A stretch of DNA of 64,000 nucleotides from Ancylobacter sp. Lp-2 (GTDB taxonomy: Bacteria > Pseudomonadota > Alphaproteobacteria > Rhizobiales > Xanthobacteraceae). Below, one piece after another: positions 59,017 through 64,000 of the stretch; position 1 is the first letter of the stretch; each line of letters starts with the position of its first letter. The notes beneath the pieces are model-generated. The model was given only the letters and a program-made list of their open reading frames with translations. It was not told the DNA's origin and did not search any database. The position numbers and the translations under genes are program-made. The DNA is taken from positions 372,001-436,000 of the forward strand of contig NZ_JAJALI010000004.1 of the NCBI RefSeq assembly GCF_020523795.1, written 5' to 3'.

Positions 59017-59271
59017 CTATTCGCGCCGAAGCAATGAGTCAGCAACTACTCCCGAAAAATAGGACAGCTGATAGACAGCGACCAACACCAGGCTGGACCA
59101 CATCGCTCCCAACACACCAAAACCGCTCGACACCCAAAATACAAATCCAGAAATTAATATAAACAAACTAAACGGAATCAATAAGTACACCCTTATTAAA
59201 AATCCAGAAATTACACCGAATATAAATATATAAAATAGCAGTGAGAATTTCAACATATCGCATATCCGCAT
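59017..59271 (-). CDS. Small hydrophobic membrane protein
   Basis: An 84-residue, strongly hydrophobic protein with about three helices (FSLLFYIFIFGVISGFLIRVYL, LIPFSLFILISGFVFWVSSG, VLGAMWSSLVLVAVYQLSYFSGV). Size, topology and the YQLSYFSGV ending recall the small ExoX-type exopolysaccharide repressors of rhizobia, but similarity by eye is weak. No good ribosome site is seen before either ATG (59271 or 59256). It is antisense to its neighbours within the polysaccharide locus, divergent from the polymerase-like gene. Confidence 0.5.
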   Translation of the reverse strand: MRICDMLKFSLLFYIFIFGVISGFLIRVYLLIPFSLFILISGFVFWVSSGFGVLGAMWSSLVLVAVYQLSYFSGVVADSLLRRE

Positions 59272-59340
59272 TTAAAATGGCGCGAAATCATAAATTTATA
59301 CCTCAAAACTATATATAAAACCATCAAGGATTCACAAATT

Positions 59341-60855
59341 GTGCAGATATTCATTATAGGATCAGCAATTTGTGTCCTATTATTGGTCGTTGGGCGAACT
59401 CGCCCTGGATCGCTGATCGTCGCACTGATTGCCTCTGTTGCATTCGGAAGCACCTCGATCGCGTCCCTTGGCGGCCTGGGTACACCCTTGATCTATGTCG
59501 CCCTCGAAATGGTACTTATCATTACCATCTTGGTGAGGCGCCGCTTCCCGGACGAGTTCGCACGCATATTTCATGAATGCCCGACGGCCTGGATCGTGCT
59601 CGCCCTGCTCGTCTACGCCTCAGGATCGGCCGTCATTCTGCCACGGCTTTTCGCCGGTATGACGGGAGCATTCGTTCCTGTGGATGGGCTCGTCTCGGAA
59701 GTGCCGCTCGCGCCCGTGTCGGGCAACATCGCGCAGAGTGGATATTTCGTTCTGGGCGGCTTTGTATTCTTTGGACTCACCCTCCTGCTGCAGGCGCGAT
59801 CCAGCGCGCCGCGGGTAAAAACCCTTCCGCAGTCCCCGGAGAGGACGAGCGACGAGTACCTGCTTCTTCGAGCCATCGGGAAGGGCTTCTTTTTCTGGAC
59901 ATGGCTCAACGCCGCAACGGGCGCCCTCGATCTCGCAGGCAAGCTGGCAGGCGGAGGAGATCTTCTGCTTCCACTCCGCACGGCGGGCTACGCCCTGCTT
60001 ACGGAAACCGAACATGCCGGCTTCTGGAGAATTACCGGCCTTCATCCCGAGGCCTCGGCGTTCGGAGCCGCCGCACTGGCGGGACTGGCCTTCTCCTTCA
60101 CCTATTGGAGAGCTACGCGATCCGGCAACGCACTCATCCTGGCCATCGTGCTGCTATCGCTTACTCTACTGTCGACCTCCAGCACCGCTTACGCGGGCCT
60201 TACGGTGCTTGTACTGGTCGCGTTTCTGGCGGCCATGCGTTCGCTGCTGCGCGGGCGCCTGCTGCACACGGATGCAACCTGGCTCGGGGCGGTGTTGATT
60301 GCCGTCACGGTCATCCTCGCCATCGTGCTGATTAACGACGACGCCTTCGCGAAAGTGGAGACGTTGCTGCGCGCCACCATCCTCGAGAAATCGAGCTCAG
60401 CATCGGGCATTGAACGCGCCTACTGGAATCAGCGCAGCCTGGATTCCTTCTTCACGACGTCGATGTTCGGCATCGGACTGGGCAGTTCGCGCGCCTCTAG
60501 CTGGGCCATTGCCGTATTGTCGCAACTCGGGCTGATCGGCTCGGTGCTGCTCGGCTTTTTGATGGCGACAATCGCATGGCCGCCACGTCGCAGAGAGTGG
60601 GGAGATCCTCCGCTCGGCTCCGAGCGCCGCCAGGTCATTGCCCTTCATGACGGCGTGCGCGCCGCCGCCCTGACCCTGCTGCTTGCCGCAACCATAGGCG
60701 GTGGAGCCGCCGATCCGGGCGTCCTGTTCTTCATCTCTTTGGCGACGCTGTGTGGCTGTCGCCGCTACCTGCAACGCTGCCGACGCCCCTCGATAGGCTT
60801 ACCGTCCACCGAGCCCACTCTCAGCGGTTTCATCCCCCAAGGACAACCGACATGA
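59341..60855 (+). CDS. O-antigen ligase/polymerase-like multi-spanning membrane protein
   Basis: A 504-residue inner-membrane protein with about eleven hydrophobic segments, starting with a GTG at 59341 (MQIFIIGSAICVLLLVVG). The layout and a periplasmic segment ending ERAYWNQRSLDSFFTTSMFGIGLGSSRASS recall Wzy/WaaL-type proteins, whose polymerase loops hold a G-x-G-x-x-R motif. Sequence conservation is low in this class, so the assignment rests on topology, that motif and position. It overlaps the acyltransferase gene as ATGA. Confidence 0.68.
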   Translation: MQIFIIGSAICVLLLVVGRTRPGSLIVALIASVAFGSTSIASLGGLGTPLIYVALEMVLIITILVRRRFPDEFARIFHECPTAWIVLALLVYASGSAVILPRLFAGMTGAFVPVDGLVSEVPLAPVSGNIAQSGYFVLGGFVFFGLTLLLQARSSAPRVKTLPQSPERTSDEYLLLRAIGKGFFFWTWLNAATGALDLAGKLAGGGDLLLPLRTAGYALLTETEHAGFWRITGLHPEASAFGAAALAGLAFSFTYWRATRSGNALILAIVLLSLTLLSTSSTAYAGLTVLVLVAFLAAMRSLLRGRLLHTDATWLGAVLIAVTVILAIVLINDDAFAKVETLLRATILEKSSSASGIERAYWNQRSLDSFFTTSMFGIGLGSSRASSWAIAVLSQLGLIGSVLLGFLMATIAWPPRRREWGDPPLGSERRQVIALHDGVRAAALTLLLAATIGGGAADPGVLFFISLATLCGCRRYLQRCRRPSIGLPSTEPTLSGFIPQGQPT

Positions 60856-62036
60856 TTTCTGCCCGGGCGCAGAACCCCTCCAGCGAGCAACGGCTGGGTG
60901 AGATCGACGGCCTGAGGGCAATCGCCATGACGATGGTGATTGCACAGCACTGTGGCATCGCCCCCTTCGGCTGGACCGGCGTATGGCTGTTTTACTGCAT
61001 CTCCGGCTTCGTAATCACGCGAAGACTGGTTCAAGATGATCGGGCGCGCGCGCCCATATCTGGAGGAAGCCGATACCTAGCATTCGTCTATAGACGATTC
61101 TTTCGTATCATTCCGGTCTATCTCCTGTATCTCGGACTTGCATCGAGCCTACTTCTCCTCTCCAGACAGACGGAAAGCATCCAGAACATCCCGTTTCTCT
61201 TGACATTCACCTTCAACTGGCAGGCGATATTCCAATTCCGGCCGGCACCCGACGGTCCCTTCGGACCGCTATGGACGCTCAGTGTCGAGGAGCAGTTCTA
61301 TCTGGTATTTCCAGCATTGTTCCTGCTCCTTCCGCGTCGTCAATTTCTTTCCGTGGCCACTATACTGATTGCCGCCGGCCCGCTGATCCGCCACCTGATG
61401 TCGGGAATTCTCTATCGGATGTCTCCCGACCCGGGTTTCGTGGCGTTCGGAGTCTATGCGAGTTCCTTCACCCAGTTCGACGCCTTTCTCATGGGCGCGC
61501 TAGTTGCCTGCCGTGAGTCATGGCTCCGGACGCATCCAAAAATGGTGCGGTATTTTTCCGTGATCGCCGCCGTGGCGATGCTGACATATGTCGCCGCTTA
61601 CGTTGGCATCAACATTTCCAATGGCGCCAGGGGCATCGATATCATGCGCAATATCGTCTCGGGCGTCCTCTGGGGGAATGGCCGAGAGACCGTACTCTAC
61701 ACGGTCCTCGATCTCATCTGGATCAGTGCCATCATGTGGACGCTGATCAGGCCGAAATTTTTGCGCCCACTTGCATGGCCAGCCTTGGTGTTTGTGGGAC
61801 GCGTCTCTTATGGCGGCTACCTTTATCATGCGCTCGTCCTCTGGGTACTGTTCACCACTGTGATCCCTGCCGATCCGACGCTGGCCATACCATCAAGATT
61901 GCTGCTGTTCGTCGTCGTCTGGTGCATCACAGTGACGTTTGCCAGCATCTCCTATCACTGGTTCGAGATGCCGATCATGGCCTGGGCGAACCGGCGCTTG
62001 CGACAGGCCCCTCGTCGAATGGGCGACGCCACCTAA
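60852..62036 (+). CDS. Acyltransferase family 3 membrane protein (OafA/ExoZ-like)
   Basis: A 394-residue membrane acyltransferase that would add acetyl or similar groups to the polysaccharide. Family text: GEIDGLRAIAMTMVIAQH with the catalytic His, GVWLFYCISGFVITRRLV, YRRFFRIIPVYLLYL, GPLWTLSVEEQFYLVFPALFLLL and VSYGGYLYHALVLWVL. About ten helices. The ATG at 60852 overlaps the preceding stop as ATGA, so the two genes are translationally coupled. Confidence 0.9.
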   Translation: MISARAQNPSSEQRLGEIDGLRAIAMTMVIAQHCGIAPFGWTGVWLFYCISGFVITRRLVQDDRARAPISGGSRYLAFVYRRFFRIIPVYLLYLGLASSLLLLSRQTESIQNIPFLLTFTFNWQAIFQFRPAPDGPFGPLWTLSVEEQFYLVFPALFLLLPRRQFLSVATILIAAGPLIRHLMSGILYRMSPDPGFVAFGVYASSFTQFDAFLMGALVACRESWLRTHPKMVRYFSVIAAVAMLTYVAAYVGINISNGARGIDIMRNIVSGVLWGNGRETVLYTVLDLIWISAIMWTLIRPKFLRPLAWPALVFVGRVSYGGYLYHALVLWVLFTTVIPADPTLAIPSRLLLFVVVWCITVTFASISYHWFEMPIMAWANRRLRQAPRRMGDAT

Positions 62037-62215
62037 GGCACTTGGGCACCGCAAACCACCCAAAGGCGTAGCCGCTCATCTCTTGGAACGCTCCGGCTAC
62101 TGTCGATGCGAGGCGGCACAAAGGCCGTCAGTGCTAGGTTTTCTCCACGGCTTCCGCCGCCGATCCGCGGCGCATATGGCTCTACGTTTTCTCCGGCGCG
62201 GCAAGTGAGGATTTC

Positions 62216-63724
62216 ATGGTCGGACTTCGACGGGCGCTGCTCTTCTCCGTGACCGAACGCTACATCTCCATCGCGCTGAACTTCGTCATGGTTGCGACGC
62301 TTGCCCGCCTTCTGACGCCCGAGGAATTTGGCTATTCGGTCATCGGAGCGGCAGCGATCGGGTTTGCCGAATGCCTGAGGGACTTTGGTACCAGCGGATA
62401 TCTTATCCAGGCCCGGTCGGCCACGCGCCTTACCGCGCGCACAGCGTTCACGGTCATGCTGACATTGACACTGGCCGTGGCGGCGACCTTGTGGGTAGCT
62501 GCAGGCCCGATTGCCCAGTTCTATGGAAAGGCGGGCTTGGAGTTCTACCTTCACATTACGGCGCTCGGGCTACTAATGGGACCCTTTGCAGCACCACCGC
62601 TGGCGCTCCTGCGCCGTGACATGCAGTTCCAGCTAGTCGCAATCATCAACGTTGCCAGTGCGGTGACAATCGCCCTCGTAACGGTTTCGCTCGCGGTGAT
62701 GGGCGCCAGCTATATGAGCTTCGCCTGGGGCATATGGGCCGGCGCCAGCGTAACGGCAGTACTGGCCGTTCTGGTGCATGGCGATATGCGGATTTTCCGT
62801 CCCAGCCTCGCGGAGTGGCGGGAGATATTGTCCTTCGGCGGATATTCGAGCGCGGCCGGCGTGTTCTGGAAGCTTCAGGACTTCGTGCCGTCACTGATCA
62901 TCGGTCGCCTCATCGACTTTAATGCGGTCGGATTGTTCAGCCGCGCGGTCATGGTCTGCCAGTTGCCCGACAAGTGCCTCTTGAACGGCCTCATGCCGGT
63001 CGCACTGCCCGCCCTTGCGGCTGAAGCGCGGGCCGGTCGCAATCTGGCGAGTGCCTATCTCAAGGCGACGGCCTACATCACGGCGATCCAGTGGCCATCC
63101 CTGCTTCTATTGACCTGCCTCGCCCATCCCGCCGTGCTGATATTGCTCGGCGCGCAATGGGTGAGCATTGTCCCGCTGATCCAGATCATCTCGCTCGGCC
63201 TGCTCCTGTGTTTTCCGACGGTACTCTCCTATCCACTACTGGCTGCGGCCGGAGGAATCCGCCACGCGATGATCGGCTCGCTGGTCGGCCTCCTGTCCAG
63301 TATCATCATTGCATTGCTCGTCTCCCGATGGGGACTGACCGCCCTGGCACTCGGCGTCGTTCTGACCGTCAGTATCCAGTCGTGCTTTTCGCTGTATCTC
63401 ATCCGCCTGTATGCGCCGTTCAGCCTCAGCGAACTGGCCCGCGCGTTACGCAAGAGCGCAGCAACGGCAGCCATGACCGCGCTGGTACCGCTCCTGGCGG
63501 TTGCACTGAATGGATTTGACTTCGCCTTCTCCATCGCCGAGGGCATTATGGTCGGCATAGGCTCGGTAATCGCCTGGATCGCAGCTATCCGCTGGACCGG
63601 ACATGCCCTTGAGGCTGAGGTCGACCTGCTCTTCGAGATCATGAGAAAAGTCTGTCGGACCATTCACCACGAGATCCGCACGCGCAATACGAGCGCCCGC
63701 GGTTCACGCACGGGGGAAACCTAG
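62216..63724 (+). CDS. Lipopolysaccharide/exopolysaccharide flippase of the Wzx/PST family
   Basis: A 502-residue multi-spanning protein with about twelve to fourteen helices. Typical MOP-superfamily text is at the N-terminus (LARLLTPEEFGYSVIGAAAI, FAECLRDFGTSGYLIQ) and in LIIGRLIDFNAVGLFSRA. It would flip the lipid-linked repeat unit to the periplasm. It lies 179 bp after the acyltransferase gene. A C-terminal basic extension (about 470-502) is present. Confidence 0.9.
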   Translation: MVGLRRALLFSVTERYISIALNFVMVATLARLLTPEEFGYSVIGAAAIGFAECLRDFGTSGYLIQARSATRLTARTAFTVMLTLTLAVAATLWVAAGPIAQFYGKAGLEFYLHITALGLLMGPFAAPPLALLRRDMQFQLVAIINVASAVTIALVTVSLAVMGASYMSFAWGIWAGASVTAVLAVLVHGDMRIFRPSLAEWREILSFGGYSSAAGVFWKLQDFVPSLIIGRLIDFNAVGLFSRAVMVCQLPDKCLLNGLMPVALPALAAEARAGRNLASAYLKATAYITAIQWPSLLLLTCLAHPAVLILLGAQWVSIVPLIQIISLGLLLCFPTVLSYPLLAAAGGIRHAMIGSLVGLLSSIIIALLVSRWGLTALALGVVLTVSIQSCFSLYLIRLYAPFSLSELARALRKSAATAAMTALVPLLAVALNGFDFAFSIAEGIMVGIGSVIAWIAAIRWTGHALEAEVDLLFEIMRKVCRTIHHEIRTRNTSARGSRTGET

Positions 63725-63801
63725 AGCCTGCGGGCAGGCGTCCATCGTCATAGATTTGCTATGGTGAGGCTCAAGAAGACTCTGAGGGATTCTGCGGCCC
63801 G

Positions 63802-64000
63802 TCAGCGCGTGGCAACGTGCCGGAGCTCCAGAGCCGTGCAGGCTCGCCGTATCGACACCTGCCACTTGCGACACATCATGCCGGCCAGCCCGCGCTTGCA
63901 ACCAGGCCTCTTTGCGACCAGGCCCCCGACCTTTCGGCAAGCCACATCCTGTAGCAACTCACGGTCGAGGGACGGACCTGTGACGAGCTTCCTCAGCTTC
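63802..64000 (-). pseudogene. IS3-family-like transposase fragment at the window edge
   Basis: The reverse strand reads LRKLVTGPSLDRELLQDVA, then MCRKWQVSIRRACTALE, to a stop at 63802. This matches the end of an IS3-type OrfA and the start of the OrfB-like region (the LDKxxLQDV and VSxRRACxxL motifs). It is shortened and altered in the middle, and its upstream part is outside the window. Confidence 0.5.

Overview
The window looks like a chromosomal segment of a high-GC alphaproteobacterium, most likely order Hyphomicrobiales and perhaps Xanthobacteraceae. The reasons are the GlpSTPQUV-type polyol ABC transporter with its small DUF2160-like GlpU subunit, the many tightly overlapped catabolic operons each paired with a GntR-type regulator, and a rhizobial-style exopolysaccharide locus. 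The genus cannot be fixed from the sequence alone.

Left part, 1-30 kb: three nutrient-uptake and catabolism blocks. (a) 1-7.75 kb holds a PotA/PotD-type ABC system (partial), a short-chain dehydrogenase, an aldose 1-epimerase-like protein, a FadR-type regulator, an amino-acid-type binding protein and permease, and an enolase-superfamily sugar-acid dehydratase. This suits oxidative, non-phosphorylative use of a sugar. A near-palindromic AT-rich element (AAATATCATATTT-like) occurs in both divergent promoter regions. (b) 7.9-19.4 kb is a polyol operon: kinase, two ABC ATPases, two permeases, GlpU-like protein and large binding protein on the minus strand. A GlpD-like dehydrogenase and a HutC-type GntR regulator diverge from it, with a matched pair of GTAATTAC-centred palindromes in between. 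A SorC-type regulator follows. (c) 19.6-30.3 kb has a ThDP enzyme, then aconitase-family dehydratase, PrpF, an FCD-type GntR regulator, a tripartite tricarboxylate transporter (TctCBA) and a methylisocitrate-lyase-like enzyme. Five copies of TGTCGACA sit at the three promoter regions of this block.

Middle and right, 30.4-64 kb: a gene-poor stretch (30.4-31.8 kb), then exopolysaccharide genes (phosphomannomutase, ManC, VanZ-like, Wzz/BY-kinase-like), then decayed IS21 and IS630 copies and a LuxR-type regulator. Next comes a complete small NRPS/PKS cluster (40.7-55.0 kb), and beyond it the rest of the exopolysaccharide locus (GalE, clan GH-A hydrolase, priming sugar transferase, small membrane protein, polymerase/ligase-like protein, acyltransferase, flippase). 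An IS3-like remnant lies at the right edge. Intergenic regions here are strikingly AT-rich.

The most interesting system is the NRPS/PKS line, which reads colinearly as A-PCP, then KS-AT-ACP-aminotransferase-C-A-PCP, then C-PCP-TE, with a Sfp-type phosphopantetheinyl transferase and a membrane-anchored serine hydrolase alongside. Specificity residues read by eye suggest valine in the loading module and glycine in the second. With no ketoreductase and an aminotransferase in cis, the predicted core is an uncommon 3,4-diamino-5-methylhexanoyl (vicinal diamine) unit joined to glycine. The terminal C domain has Gln in place of its catalytic His and no A domain, and the thioesterase has a Cys nucleophile, so the release step is also unusual.
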